This document shows, piece after piece, positions 1 to 13,140 of a stretch of 64,000 nt of DNA; position 1 is the stretch's first letter, and each line of letters begins with the position of its first letter. This DNA is from Semisulcospira habei (Eukaryota; Mollusca; Gastropoda; Semisulcospiridae): assembly GCA_036245525.1 (NCBI GenBank), contig BTPG01000004.1, positions 210,969,507-211,033,506 on the forward strand. The letters run 5' to 3'. The translations under genes and the position numbers were made by a program. The notes under the pieces were generated by a model. It was not told the origin of the DNA, made no database searches, and saw only the letters and a list, made by a program, of their open reading frames with translations.

Positions 1-96
1 AGTGCAGTTAAAAGAGTGCAGGCTTGGATGGGACATTTTCTGATGTAATAGTAAAGTATTATTTGTGTGAATGCTGTCCGCTTGAAGGAAGGTTGA

Positions 97-1022
97 TTGA
101 TTGTACATTGCTTAACGTCCCGACAGCAACAAGCCTTTCTCAGGACCTGCCTGCACTGCTAGTGACAAAAACTCAACAGAATATTGAATGTATGTCGCCA
201 GCCGGTCCAACACGTTAAATAAAACCTACGACATGGGGCCTAAATAAAGCTAAGACCATTTAGCAACACACATCGAATATCAAGAGCCACAGGCAGCGCA
301 GACAGTAGGGAGAGTTTAAAAAAGGAAAATGCAGGTGAATGGACCAAGGGTAGACAGAAACACATGCCCCCGGAATATAGAGAAAAACCCACCCTGTGGG
401 GCTGACCAGGGTGCCCCTGGGAACTAAAAAGTCCCCCAGGGCAGACCCGGTTGGGGGTGTTTGAAGGAAGGACTGGAAAGTCGAGTGTTGAGGGCAGACC
501 GGTTGGGGGTGTTTCAGGGAAGGACTGGAAAGTCGAGTGTTGAGCGAAGAGAGAAGGCGAGGATGGGAAAAATATCCAGCACTATACGTTGGAATAGATG
601 CATATCAGTTACGACACGCTTGTAAATTAACACACTTTTAACCCCACCCGGGTCTGCCCTGGGGGACTTGGGTGGGGTTAACTACTTTTTATTTCCCAGG
701 GGCACCCTGGTCAGCCCCACAGGGTGGATTTTTCTCTCTATTCTGGGGCATGTGTCTCTGTCGGCCCTTTGTCCATTCACCTGTATTTGCCTTTATAAAA
801 CTCTCCCTACTGTCTGCACTGCCTGTAGCTCTTGATATTGGATGTGTGTTGCTAAATGGTCTTAGCTTTATGTAGGCCCCATGTGTTAGGTTTATTTAAT
901 GTATTTGACCGGCTGGCGACATACATTCAATGTTCTGTTTAGTTGTTGTTTTTTCACAAGCAGTGCAGGCACGTCCTGAGAAAGCCTTGTTGCTGTCGGG
1001 ACGTTAAGTAATGTACAATAAA
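97..1022. repeat. Fold-back element, ~360 bp inverted arms
   Basis: The left arm (97-455) and right arm (639-1022) are imperfect inverted copies. Both carry, in opposite orientation, the stretch around CGACAGCAACAAG, the block around GGGGCTGACCAGGGTGCC, and a CCCAGGGCAGACC core. The spacer contains a ~53-bp tandem duplication (about 443-545) centred on GGACTGGAAAGTCGAGTG. No coding sequence is supported; short ORFs are arm shadows. It looks like a foldback or long-TIR non-autonomous DNA element. No target duplication was identified. Confidence 0.65.
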
Positions 1023-1729
1023 ACACTTTTAACATTAAGAAAAGTTGAGTTAAAAGAGGTTTTAAAACAGTTTTCATAAAAACTTTTGCCCGACACGCTT
1101 CTAAAAACAACATTTTCTTAGTTTTAAACCTTGTACCGCGCCATAAACGCCGCGATTGCTTTTCAGTCTTAGCTGTCCTATAGTGTGGAATGTGGGACTT
1201 TGCCAACTGGATCCATCTGGTGCACTCCAAATGAGTATTTGTGAGTGGTTCGACGTGCAACTCAGTGTGCGCCTCTGAAATGACCTACTGATTCCACTGA
1301 TAATGAAAATCTTTCATTCATAAGAGCGCATTGAGCAGCTCTATAAACCAAAAGTGATGACCCCCTCTCCCCCCCCCCCACACACACACTTCTCCCCCCC
1401 CCCTCCCCCAACCCCCTTACAACCCCACTCAAACAATCATAATAGTAAAATCAACCAAAGGTATCTTTAGTGAGGTATTTTCACTGTAATCCCAGTTTTG
1501 TGTGAGAGGCACCCACTTTTTGGGTAAAACCCCATTTTTTTTTTCCATCCAGTGGCTCTGTTTCTAGAAAATGTCTATTTTATTTTAAGTTGTAGAGCTT
1601 AGTTATAAGGTGAGTTCTAAACATTCGCATCAACTCCAGAGCCCTAGAATAAATAGAAATATGGGAACCCATTTTCACATAAAATGGTAGGTAACCCACT
1701 CTGAGGGTTTTGTGTTCATGTGTGTGTGT

Positions 1730-1730
<1 letters not shown>
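1023..1730. other. Non-coding interval
   Basis: No gene is seen. There is a C-rich tract near 1368-1410. The right-hand part runs into the (TAA)n tail of the LINE. Confidence 0.5.

Positions 1731-1808
<78 letters not shown>
1731..1808. repeat. (TAA)n, 3' tail of the minus-strand LINE
   Basis: A run of ~26 TAA units lies exactly where the LINE 3' UTR ends on the minus strand. It therefore reads as a (TTA)n tail, typical of several non-LTR retrotransposon clades that lack poly(A). Confidence 0.75.
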
Positions 1809-1810
<2 letters not shown>

Positions 1811-2127
1811 TTTATTTCAGTTTTTGCAGGCCATCAGGCCCATAAGAACACAAAATACAATTTACAACCAGAAAAATACAGGAAGGTGGTTGTAAAGAAC
1901 ACAATCACATAGCATTACATCAGCGCACATAAATAAACAAAAACAACAAAAGTTCAAAGCAAATCCCTCTAATTCCTTAATTTAAGGCACCCTGAAATAT
2001 ACATAGCAACTTTAAAGACCAGTTTATCATGTAGGTTTCCACACAGCAGCTGAACTTTGAGATCGGATGGGAATCTGTAGTAAAACAGTGGAATGTACTT
2101 TTTACGTAAAGGGGAATATTTTGGACA

Positions 2128-5100
2128 CTAGAAAAGAAAATGACACAAATCTTCAGCCTTATGCCAATCACATGAATTACAGTCTGGATTAGTGATGGGT
2201 TTTCCAAATCTGGATACTCCGTTTAAAGGTAAACGGTTACATCTAAGTAAACAAATTGCCCGCCTGAGTTCACAAGAAGTCAGCTGCCCTATGTAACTTG
2301 CTCTAAGTATTTCTGGGTGGTAATGGCAGTATTCTGTGTTTGATGTAAGGGATGCATGCCAGTCCTGTCGGAAACAATCCATCAGCCGATCTTTGAATAT
2401 CTGAATGAACAGAGGAGTGTTTCCAACTGACTGCATTTCCCACACATACCCAAACCCGTGCATACACAACAGAGTCTTTATTTGCGTAGCCCAGTTCGAT
2501 CTACCTGAGGCATCATGCATACATAACATCATGTAACACTGTCTTGGGTATCTGTTTTCTGACATGGTAAGAAGTCTGCACCAATACTTCACCATTCGAA
2601 CATAGGCATCAATATACATAGGAAATCTTCCACACTCACCCAGCGCAATATTGTTTTTTACATCTCTTCCAACACCAAGGACCATTTTACAAACCTTTAT
2701 ATGAACCTGCTCAATTACATCATGCCTCTGGAAACCCCAAACCTCTGACCCATATAGCATAATGGGCTTAATCTTGACATCAAAAATGTGAAAAACAGTG
2801 TCAGCTGGCAAGTTTTGTAATTTGAAGTATAGTCTTTTGATGCCTGCAACTGCTCTCCTGGCTTTTCCAGCTAAGTTTTCTACACATCTAGCCCAGTTCA
2901 GAGTAGAGGAAAATATCACACCAAGGTAAGTGTAACTGGACTCGACTTGAATCTGCTTGTCAGCATAAAACCATTTTTCACAATTTTTCACAAAACCTCC
3001 ATTTTTGAAGACTACCACTTTTGTCTTGTCCATGTTCACAGTGAGACCCCATTTTTTACAGTATTTTTCTAAACAATTAATTTTCTTTTGGAGATCTGCT
3101 ATAGAGTCAGAGACAATGGCTATATCATCAGCATACATAAGAAGGAAAATACCCAGTGGGTCCGCAAAAATATCAATGCCACGTGCACCGCACGATGATA
3201 TTTCTGTCTCAAATTCTGAAAGAAAGATAGAAAACAGCAGTGGGCTCAACACACAACCTTGTCGCACCCCTGACATGCAATCAAAGTAGTCGGTAACTTT
3301 GGTTCCAACCCTTACAGCAGCTTTTACATGTTTGTACATACTCTCCAGTGTCTGAAGCAACTTACCATGAACTCCTTTACGTAACAAGAGATACAACAGT
3401 TTTGTCCTGTGCACACTGTCGTAAGCTTTAGAAAAGTCTACGTACATGGTGTAAAAACGGCCACCCTGCTTGCTAAGATACTTTTGCACTAGTGCCTGTA
3501 AACAAAAAATGTTGTCTATAGTACTGTACCCTTTACGGAAGCCAGCTTGAGCCTCAGGAATACAATCATTCTCTTCACAAAAACGAATCAACCTGTTGTT
3601 AATGACAAAACTGTACAACTTACTTATAACGTTCAAAAGAGAAATTCCTCTGTAGTTGTCAACATTTCTAGGGTTACCCTTTTTGTGTAGTGGAAATATC
3701 ACAGCCATGGTCCAGCTTTCAGGGTATTCCGCACTTTGAAACACACGATTGAACAAAGGATGCAGAAATTTCACAAGGATCTCACCTGCATGATGAAAAA
3801 GGTCAGTGGGCAAGCCATCAGGGCCTGATGCTTTCCCTTTCTTCGTGCTATTAATAGCACTGCGAATTTCATCCTGCGTGATTTCCTCGTCACATTTTGC
3901 ATTGTGACAACCATCACAATCATCAGATAATATATGGTCATTCAAAACACCCTCGGCCTGTCTGCTGAAACCTGAATCATCAACATTCTGATCCACATTT
4001 AGCAAATTACGAAAATAATCATACCACACGCGTGGTGAAATAACATCAGAACACAACTTCTTAACGCCAGTCAGAGACTTTATTTTTTGCCAAAATGTTC
4101 TTGAATTTGCATCGTTACATGCATCGTTGAGCTCATTCAAAACCCGTGCGTTGTACTCTACTTGTTTTGTTTTACACAACTTCTTAAATTCTTTCTTCAT
4201 GTCAAGATACTTCCCTAATTCGTCATGTGTGTTTGTGTGTCTGAACTGCTTCAACTGTATGTACTTGTTTTGTTTTGCTAACTCGCAGGCCGAGTCCCAC
4301 CACGGCGGCTGTGCACGGGATTCACCACCTACCTTCTTACCTGACCTCATTTTGTCAGCCGCCTTCTGAATGAATGCTACAAAACAGGCCGACCCTTCTT
4401 CTACACTCGAGTCAAGCGCTGACGAAAAGTGTTGAAATTGAGTCTCCTGATTATCTTCAATGTATGCCCAAAAGGACTCAGCGTAGTTTTCTTTCCAAAC
4501 AAATTTAACCCCTTCCTCTAGTATTATATCATCATTTAAATCATCATCATCACACGAATAAACAGACTGAATAGAAGTAAACGTGGTTACAATGGGGAAA
4601 TGGTCTGACTCGCACCTGTCTGCAACAAACATATCGGTCACTAGGTCAAACACGGATTGAGAGCAAATACAGTAGTCCACCACACTTTTGCCTCTGTTGG
4701 CCACGCACGTAATTTCTCCCTCACTGTCACCTTTCGTTCTGCCATTGACAATAAACAAACAGTACTCTTGACATAGTTCTATCAGTTTCCGACCAAAACT
4801 GTTTACGCCAATATCTTTTGACCTCCGTGGGCTTTGTGGTACATCCTCTAGCAGATCTGTTAATTCCTGTAAAGGCTGCACGTGTGTATTATCATCAATA
4901 AAATCAGTATCAGACAGACCGGCGGTGCGGGCGTTAAAATCGCCACATAATAGCCAAGGCAGCTCAGGATGAGCACGTAACACTTGAGCCATGTAGTTTT
5001 CTAACACTTCAAAACCATCAACGTTATCTTCACCATATACAACAGAACGCTCTGGAGCCACATACACAAATGCTGCCAGAACATCAGATGCAGAGTTCAA

Positions 5101-5502
5101 AACAGACTTACCCATCTTTAGAAACACAATATCCTCAGCTGCCTGCATTAAACGCAACACATGACAGGCTATAGATTTATGTACACACACGGCCACGCCC
5201 CCTTTCAACTTTTGTGTACGTGGTGAAAAAAACACCTGATACTCTGGAAAGGTATCCTCTATAACATTTTGCTTACACGACCAGATCTCTGAAAATGCAA
5301 AAATTTGACACTTTTCACAGAACTGCCTAAAAGAAACACTTTTCAGCTTATTTACAAGACCTTGGATATTCCATGCCATGATGCGAAACACAGAGCTACC
5401 ACTTTCACCACTACCACTTTCATCATCACGGTGTGCTGGTGTGGGTTTGAGTGTGGGCACTTGAGTGTGTGTGTGTGCAGGTAAGTCGTCCTTTGAAGAC
5501 AC
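2128..5502 (-). CDS. LINE ORF2: AP endonuclease + reverse transcriptase, 1124 aa
   Basis: This is an uninterrupted ORF. The N-terminal endonuclease begins with MAWNIQG (about residue 42) and retains FSEIW, CGDFNAR, VVDYCIC and SDHFPI, the catalytic Asn, Glu, Asp and His positions of APE-like LINE endonucleases. The reverse transcriptase retains NYRGISLL, FSKAYDSVH, GVRQGCVLSPLLF and MYADDIAIVS, so the catalytic Asp pair is present. A C-terminal CNSC...H...C cluster resembles a LINE zinc knuckle; the ORF stops just after CHFLF. The first ~35 residues come from low-complexity CA-rich DNA, so the true start is uncertain. With no disabling mutation visible, this copy is young or selectively maintained. 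Confidence 0.85.
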   Translation of the reverse strand: MSSKDDLPAHTHTQVPTLKPTPAHRDDESGSGESGSSVFRIMAWNIQGLVNKLKSVSFRQFCEKCQIFAFSEIWSCKQNVIEDTFPEYQVFFSPRTQKLKGGVAVCVHKSIACHVLRLMQAAEDIVFLKMGKSVLNSASDVLAAFVYVAPERSVVYGEDNVDGFEVLENYMAQVLRAHPELPWLLCGDFNARTAGLSDTDFIDDNTHVQPLQELTDLLEDVPQSPRRSKDIGVNSFGRKLIELCQEYCLFIVNGRTKGDSEGEITCVANRGKSVVDYCICSQSVFDLVTDMFVADRCESDHFPIVTTFTSIQSVYSCDDDDLNDDIILEEGVKFVWKENYAESFWAYIEDNQETQFQHFSSALDSSVEEGSACFVAFIQKAADKMRSGKKVGGESRAQPPWWDSACELAKQNKYIQLKQFRHTNTHDELGKYLDMKKEFKKLCKTKQVEYNARVLNELNDACNDANSRTFWQKIKSLTGVKKLCSDVISPRVWYDYFRNLLNVDQNVDDSGFSRQAEGVLNDHILSDDCDGCHNAKCDEEITQDEIRSAINSTKKGKASGPDGLPTDLFHHAGEILVKFLHPLFNRVFQSAEYPESWTMAVIFPLHKKGNPRNVDNYRGISLLNVISKLYSFVINNRLIRFCEENDCIPEAQAGFRKGYSTIDNIFCLQALVQKYLSKQGGRFYTMYVDFSKAYDSVHRTKLLYLLLRKGVHGKLLQTLESMYKHVKAAVRVGTKVTDYFDCMSGVRQGCVLSPLLFSIFLSEFETEISSCGARGIDIFADPLGIFLLMYADDIAIVSDSIADLQKKINCLEKYCKKWGLTVNMDKTKVVVFKNGGFVKNCEKWFYADKQIQVESSYTYLGVIFSSTLNWARCVENLAGKARRAVAGIKRLYFKLQNLPADTVFHIFDVKIKPIMLYGSEVWGFQRHDVIEQVHIKVCKMVLGVGRDVKNNIALGECGRFPMYIDAYVRMVKYWCRLLTMSENRYPRQCYMMLCMHDASGRSNWATQIKTLLCMHGFGYVWEMQSVGNTPLFIQIFKDRLMDCFRQDWHASLTSNTEYCHYHPEILRASYIGQLTSCELRRAICLLRCNRLPLNGVSRFGKPITNPDCNSCDWHKAEDLCHFLF

Positions 5503-5568
5503 ATGGTGAGGGCCCTGGGGGTCTGAATGAGAGACGGGCTGTCTTCACACAATAAATGTGTGGCCCAA

Positions 5569-6993
<1,425 letters not shown>

Positions 6994-7260
6994 CACGAGT
7001 ATCGCGCTTTTTGTATATGTACTGGCTTGAAACTTTATGAAATGCTTTGATGACTCGAGATGTATTTCGGAGAGCCTCCGAGCACATTTCAACTGGGTGC
7101 CTCGTGAAAGAGAAAAATTGCCGTTTATATTTATAAAGTCGGTTGACTCGCTTTGATTCCGTAATTTTCGTACTAGTCACTTGGAATTTCGGATATACCT
7201 TGGATATAGACACTGGATCAGTTCTAGTCCATAGGCTAGCCAGATCTACCGTGCACGCCT

Positions 7261-7279
7261 CCCCCCCCCCCCCCCCCCC
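7261..7279. repeat. Poly-C run
   Basis: A C homopolymer of about 19 bases in the left arm is mirrored by the G-run near 14352-14366 in the right arm. Confidence 0.9.
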
Positions 7280-8425
7280 AGTACTCAATAAGATGGGTTT
7301 CAAAATGTACCTTGGTATGTCCTGAGATGTTTAAGCCATGTTCCCCGAAAATCCTTAAGAACACACCAGAGATATAGCCGATGGCGCAAGGATACCCCCA
7401 TTCTCGCTCTTCGCACATGCTAAAATGAGGTTGAGAAACATTTTCTTCTAAATAAATCAGAATTCATTCCAGAAGCCCAAATCAGACAATAGTATGTTAA
7501 GGCACACTTTCTGCATCCTCTGCAAATAAAACAGAATGAAAACAAATTGAATCTCTGGCTCACAGTGCACCCAGTAAACGGCCATTTCCGCGAAATCGTA
7601 AAAAAAGACAAAAATAATGTGTCAAATGCCTTCAGAAATTTTCTATAGCACTGACAGTCCATTTTAAAGCTTACATCATTAAAACAGTATGTCACAATTA
7701 TTATAAACTTAACTAGGTGATGCTGTGATCACTGTAAGAGCCACAGTGATTGATTTTGTATCCCTACCCCCAAGTTGTAAAAATACAAAAGAAATTAAGT
7801 TAAAAAATACACTAAAGTTATTCCATTTCATTTTGACCTCTCTTTACCTATTACGTTTCAATACTGTGAGCATAAAGTGCAAGAAAATAAGGAAAGTCGG
7901 CATCCTTTAAGGTACGTTCGTGGTGAATGATAGCTTTTTCCCAATTAAAATTGCCGAATTAGGAAACGTACGTTGTTTCCGATGCCCTCAGATAATTTGT
8001 ATACAACTGATATGTCTTTTTTAGGTTTTATTGGTTAGGATAGAGTACCACACTTACTCTCAACCTGATTTTATGATGCTGTGATGCAGTTAGGGGCCAC
8101 AGTGGCTAAATCTGCTGCCCTACCCCCATTTTACCAGTACTCAACGGAACGCAAAATGATCATAACAATTGCTTGTGTCATACTCCTCTGTGTAAATATT
8201 TTTGTTGCCAGTTTTCTTAACAAAGTATGCATATTGAGCATAAAATTTATGATCATTTCATTAATTTCAATGTGACCCATCAATTTAATTGTAATTATTT
8301 TTAGTTAAGGCATGTTTAACAAGAGCTGCCGCTGAAGCTTCTACCGTCTGCACATTCAGCAGTCTTGTCAAACTCGGGGAAGCTGTACCTCAGGGAGATG
8401 TTTGTCTGATGCTGTTTTTGGTCTG

Positions 8426-8429
<4 letters not shown>

Positions 8430-8482
<53 letters not shown>
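8430..8482. repeat. (TAA)n tail of the L2-like LINE
   Basis: A TAA run directly abuts the LINE 3' end on the minus strand. The adjacent AAGCGCTTAGAGC and CGCTATATAAG motifs (8484-8532 reverse complement) are the conserved 3' signature of L2/CR1-type elements. Confidence 0.75.
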
Positions 8483-8484
<2 letters not shown>

Positions 8485-8588
8485 GCTACTTATATAGCGT
8501 TTATCCTTAAATAAGCTCTAAGCGCTTTACAAATAATGAGTTGGAGTGGAGGGGGTCATAAAACCAGAGAAACAACGGATTCTGCAAT

Positions 8589-8595
<7 letters not shown>

Positions 8596-8678
<83 letters not shown>
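8596..8678. repeat. (CA)n microsatellite
   Basis: CA repeat of about 40 units inside the LINE 3' region. Confidence 0.95.
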
Positions 8679-8682
<4 letters not shown>

Positions 8683-9925
8683 ACATAATGACAAAGAACT
8701 GAGCTACATTGGGGTATCGAACAGGTGGGTCTTTAGGGCAGATTTAAAGGCAGTGAATGAGGAATAATGTCTAATGTCCATAGGTAGTGAGTTCCAGACA
8801 ACAGGTCCAACGTGCGCAAAACAACGGTCACTGGTTTTGTATTTGAAGAGCGGGACTCTGAGAAGGCGCGTGTCACTACTTGAACCAAGGGAGCGGGAGG
8901 GAGTGTATAGTTGAAGAAGATCAGCGAGATAGGCAGGGGTAGAGTAGTTAATAGCTTTGTAGCACAGACAGGCGATTTTGTACGAGACTCGTTGTTTGAC
9001 TTTCATCCAATGAAGTTGTCTCAGAATAGGAGTGATGGGCTGATGCTGTGAGGCTTGGACGATGAGACGTGCAGCACAATTCTGAACTCGCTGCAATTTC
9101 TGAATGAGAAACTGAGGGAGGCCAGCTAAGAGGGCATTGCAGTAATCAAAGCGGGACAAGACTAAAGAGACGACCAGTTTGGTGGTAGCTTCAGTAGTGA
9201 GGTAATGACGGATAGAATTGATGCGTCTTAATTCCAGAAAAGCAAGTTTGCAGGCATGATTTACATGCTCCTTCATTTGAAGATCTTTATCAAGAAAAAC
9301 GCCAAGATTGCGAACAGAATCAGAAAATGGAATAGGTGCGTCACAAATGCGCATTGAGTCAGGAGAATTGGGCAGCAGTCGAGAGGCACCGACAAGAAGA
9401 GCTTCTGTCTTGCCCTCGTTTAACTGAAGTTTATTTTCACACATCCAGAACTTAACATCTGAGATACATCTGAGATACAGTTCTGAACATCTGAAATAGC
9501 CTGACTGGAGTTGTTTTGAGGTGCAGATTTCCGAAGTTGTGTATCGTCCGCATACATGTGATGATCGGTTGAATGCGATGCGATAATCTGAGACAGAGGC
9601 CGAGTGTACAGCGTAAATAGAATGGGGCCCAGGACAGAGCCCTGGGGGACCCCAAACTCTAGTGCAGCAGCTTCAGAAAGAACGTTCTTGACAGAGACGT
9701 TGATCTGACGGGAAGACAGATAAGAGTGAAACCAGGTGAGAGCTTTACCAGAAATACCAAAGTAGTTTTCTAGACGTTGGAGCAAGATGGAGTGATCAAT
9801 GATGTCAAACGCAGCTGATAGGTCTAACTGAGATCTGGTTTTCATCATAGGCACTTAGGAGGCCATTAACGACACAGAGGAGAGCAGTTTCAGTTCTGTG
9901 CCTGGCACGGTAAGCAGACTGAAGC

Positions 9926-9968
9926 TTAGTTATTTGGGTTTAACGCCGAGCAGGCGACTAAGGCCATC
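9926..9968. repeat. Short dispersed repeat fragment (GGGTTTAACG type)
   Basis: GGGTTTAACGCCGAGCAGG followed by GCGACTAAGGCCATC interrupts the LINE reading frame. The same opening motif recurs at 35246. From general knowledge, 'GGGTTTAACG' repeats are common in mollusc genomes; the assignment is by resemblance only. Confidence 0.4.
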
Positions 9969-11329
9969 TCACGGCGGACAGACTGAAGCGGATGGACAAG
10001 CTTGTTTGACTGTAAGTATTTAGTGAGCTGTGGCAGAACGACTCTCTCAAGAACTTTGGACAGGAAGGGTAGGTTTGAAACGGGGCGATAGTTCTTTAGC
10101 TGGTTGGGGTCAAGTTTCGACTTTTTCAGTAGAGGTTTGACAACGGCTGATTTGAATTTTGACGGAAAGACGCCTGACTCAAGGGACTGATTTCTGATTT
10201 TGGTGATGGTCGGCAGAAGAATTCCAATGTTTTCAAAAACCAGTGAAGTTGGCATGGGGTCAAGCTCACACGTTTTAGGTGGGCATTTCTTAAGAATGTC
10301 AAAAACAGCCTGTTCAGAGACGGGAGTGAACTCGACAAAGGGGTGATCAATATGGGGAGGGTGGGTGTCAATGTGGGCGCACCGCACAGCATCAAGGCTG
10401 TCACGAATGGACGTCACTCATTCAGTAAAAATGCTACAAAAGGCATTGGCTAAGTAAGCAGCTGGGATGTTGGTGGGAAGGGGAGAGTCACGAGATCTAC
10501 CAAGCAAGCTATCAGCAAGGGCAAACAATTTTTTACAAGTGTCACTTTCAAGCATCTTGGAGCAGTAAAATCAGTTTTCGCTTTCAACACAGTCTGATTG
10601 ACAACAAGTTTCTTCATGTCATAAATCTGTTTATGCACAGTGAGTCCGGATTTACGCCAGGCACGCTCAGCACGCCGACGTTCTTGCTTGGCTATAGTCA
10701 CTTCTGGAGTAAACTACGGGTCGGACTTATCGGTGCGGATTTGACGCATGGTGGCAGGGGCACAGGTGTCTACGAGGCGGCGAAGTTCACTGTTGTAGGT
10801 GATGGCGTCAATTTCTGGATGGTCCGTCAGCATCTGTGTAATGTCAGTCTGTAATGCATTACGATCGATACCGCGAATATTGCGGCGGACGATCGTGGCT
10901 GGAGGACACACAGGCTTTGCAACGTTCAGCTCAGACACAACCGTGAAATGATCAGATGTGAGGTCCAAAGACACAGACGTGGAGAGTAGTAGTCCGTCAG
11001 TCTCACGATTGAGGAACCAGTCCAAGACCTCCGTCCAACAGTACCAAGGTTCATCTCGAACATCCTCCATGCGGATGACTTTGCAGTGTGGAGCGCAGCA
11101 GAACATAAAGATATAGCATCCTGCATAATCCAGGATGCTGCCAATAGAGTCAGCAGCTGGACTGAAAGATGGCCACTCAAACTGAGCTAGACCATCTCTT
11201 TCAATCAGATGGAAGAGGTCACCTTGAAACTGGAGACCTTCCAGTACCAAAGACAGACAGGCCAACTTTACTGGCAACAAATAAATTATTGGATTCACGT
11301 GAAGGCCTCACATCGAAGCCATGGAAGCT

Positions 11330-13140
11330 AGAGCTGCGGAAAAATGTCTCTGATGAAGAAACTGGTGGGGACCACATTGGCGCAAATTACAGCATCCTGG
11401 CGCAAGCAAACACCTGCTCGGTCAGACCAGTAGTGCGGTACCAAGATACATCGACAATATGAAACACTGCCTGCAAAACCAAAAAAGCCAGGCTTGACAA
11501 GATGCAGAACATGGGTCATTCTCATGATGCAGTGACATTCTTAGAGCCATATGGAGCACCTCAATTTAGGAAATGGAGGACATTGGAGCCACTGGAACGC
11601 AGAACAGCACACATTATGAAGAGACTTACTAAACACCGACAGCATGGGAGACTACAGGAGCAGACCAAGAACCGTCAGAAACGCTCACGGCTGAACCGCC
11701 AACTGAAGGTCCTGCAAAGGGCTAAAACTGATGTCCTGGAACCAAGCCCAAAGATGTGTGAAGAGCTCCTTTCAGATTCCTGGACATCTCGAAAGAGCCT
11801 TCTAGACAACATAAACAATGTTCCAGGGCTCTTTGCCAAGGTCGCGGCACTGCACAAAGCCAACTCGCTGGAGATTATGTACAAGCTCTACCCTCACAGC
11901 AGCTGTGGTACCGCACAAAACGCCGTGCGGAATGAAGGAAGTGGCGTGTACATCTGTTGTGCAGACCACGCTACTACCTCCCTCTTCTTACCAGCTGGCG
12001 GCAGCAGCTCCAACTATCGTACAGATCTGCAGGTGCTCAACACAGCAGCAGAGCACTAGCTAGGGAAAGGCAGCAGCTTGATCCACTGATCTCACCAGGA
12101 ATCTTCAAGATAGACTGGATGCCCTGTCCACAAAATAGTGCTGCAGTGGATTCCAGAGCATTCTGGAGTTGCTGGGAATGGAGAGGCTGACAGCCTGGCC
12201 AAAGCAGGCACCAGACTACCTCCGGATCACAACCTCCTGTAAAGAAACCAAGACACTACAGCAACAAAGTGATTGGCAACAGCAGAATGGCGGCTGCAGC
12301 CCGTGGGCAGACGACATCAACAAGCTGAGCAGGGAGAGCCAGGCCACCATCTTTGATCTACGCACTGATTACTCTGGACAGGGTCCGTACAGAAAGCAGG
12401 GACGAAGTTCACAAACTTTTCATAACGTTTCACAAACTAAAACTGAAGCCTGAAGGACACACTAAATTAATTAGATCACTCTGTATCAGCAGCTCATTTG
12501 AAGCTTCCGTGCCTAATGCATGAAGAGATACCAAAATAAAAGAACGCTTAGCGAATGGCGGAGCTCGGTAGAAGCATAAACCACCCATCAGAATGTTCGG
12601 CGGAACGGCCATGCAGTCACTTTATGATCAGAGTTAATATAGATCCCGTGCAACAAGCGTCATCATGATCGGTCGCAATGGAATAGTCACAAATTGGGGG
12701 AGAAAAAAAAAGAAGTAGACAAAAGTTTGCCAGCACTTTCTCATTTTTTACAAACTTTCACAGACTATAAGGAAAAAGACTGAAATTGGCAGACTTTCCA
12801 GGGCCCTGAAAAAGCCTTGTCATTTTTTAACAACTTTCACAAATGTTCACAGACCCTACGGACCCTGCTGGACTCAACTCTTGAGACTGGGTCATGCAGA
12901 AACAGTCCTATGCGAATTTGGCGTAGAAAATTAGTCTCCTTAGCACATTCTCCAAACCTGTCCATACAGAGAAGCGGTCCGCTGGCAGTTCTGACCAGAA
13001 GACACGCCCCTGTACACCAAACTCTGAAAACATGCTGCCGAGCTCTCGACAGCTTACTTATTGGCAGCCAGAATATAAGATTTAAAGACGGCCATCAAGG
13101 AATTGAACGTTGCAGAAGAAGAAGGTGGAAATGGTGATTT
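11330..13140 (+). pseudogene. Degenerate LINE debris with RNase H remnant
   Basis: At about 12140-12240 the plus strand reads LQWIPEHSGVAGNGEADSL followed by AKAGTRLPPDH, the characteristic C-terminal RNase H segment of I/Jockey-like LINEs. Flanking stretches (11500-12060, 12990-13080) have long partial ORFs with no recognisable domain and several stops. I read the block as an eroded LINE copy, older than its neighbours. Confidence 0.5.

Larger units (their letters stand above)
1731..5502 (-). mobile_element. Non-LTR retrotransposon (I/Nimb-like LINE), 3' complete
   Basis: The element has one long ORF, a ~320-bp 3' UTR (1809-2127) and a (TTA)n tail. The 5' boundary is uncertain because the sequence runs directly into a 1.4 kb (GT)n array at 5571. 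No ORF1 is visible upstream, so the copy is probably 5' truncated or interrupted by the microsatellite. Clade assignment is tentative: no RNase H domain is visible after the RT, and the C-terminus carries a Cys/His cluster as in I and R1-type elements. Confidence 0.7.
8431..11300 (-). pseudogene. L2/CR1-like LINE, frameshifted copy
   Basis: The coding region is split over several frames. 11298-10714 is the endonuclease C-terminus (TSDHFTVVSEL). 10701-10450 is a linker. 10417-9926 is the RT N-terminus (KNYRPVSNLPFLSKVLE). 9854-9420 is the RT palm (DLSAAFDIIDHS, GVPQGSVLGP, MYADDTQL). 9444-8704 is the thumb and C-terminal part (RFDYCNALLAGLP, KTHLFD). The 3' end has the L2-type hairpin and a (TTA)n tail, and a (CA)n run lies in the 3' region. 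Several frame changes and a short foreign insert near 9926-9962 make it a pseudogene. The catalytic motifs are still readable, so it is moderately young. Confidence 0.85.

Noticed and set aside
892..1260. 122-codon minus-strand ORF
   Set aside because: It lies inside the inverted arm of the foldback repeat and shows no domain; the same peptide fragment is echoed by the other arm.
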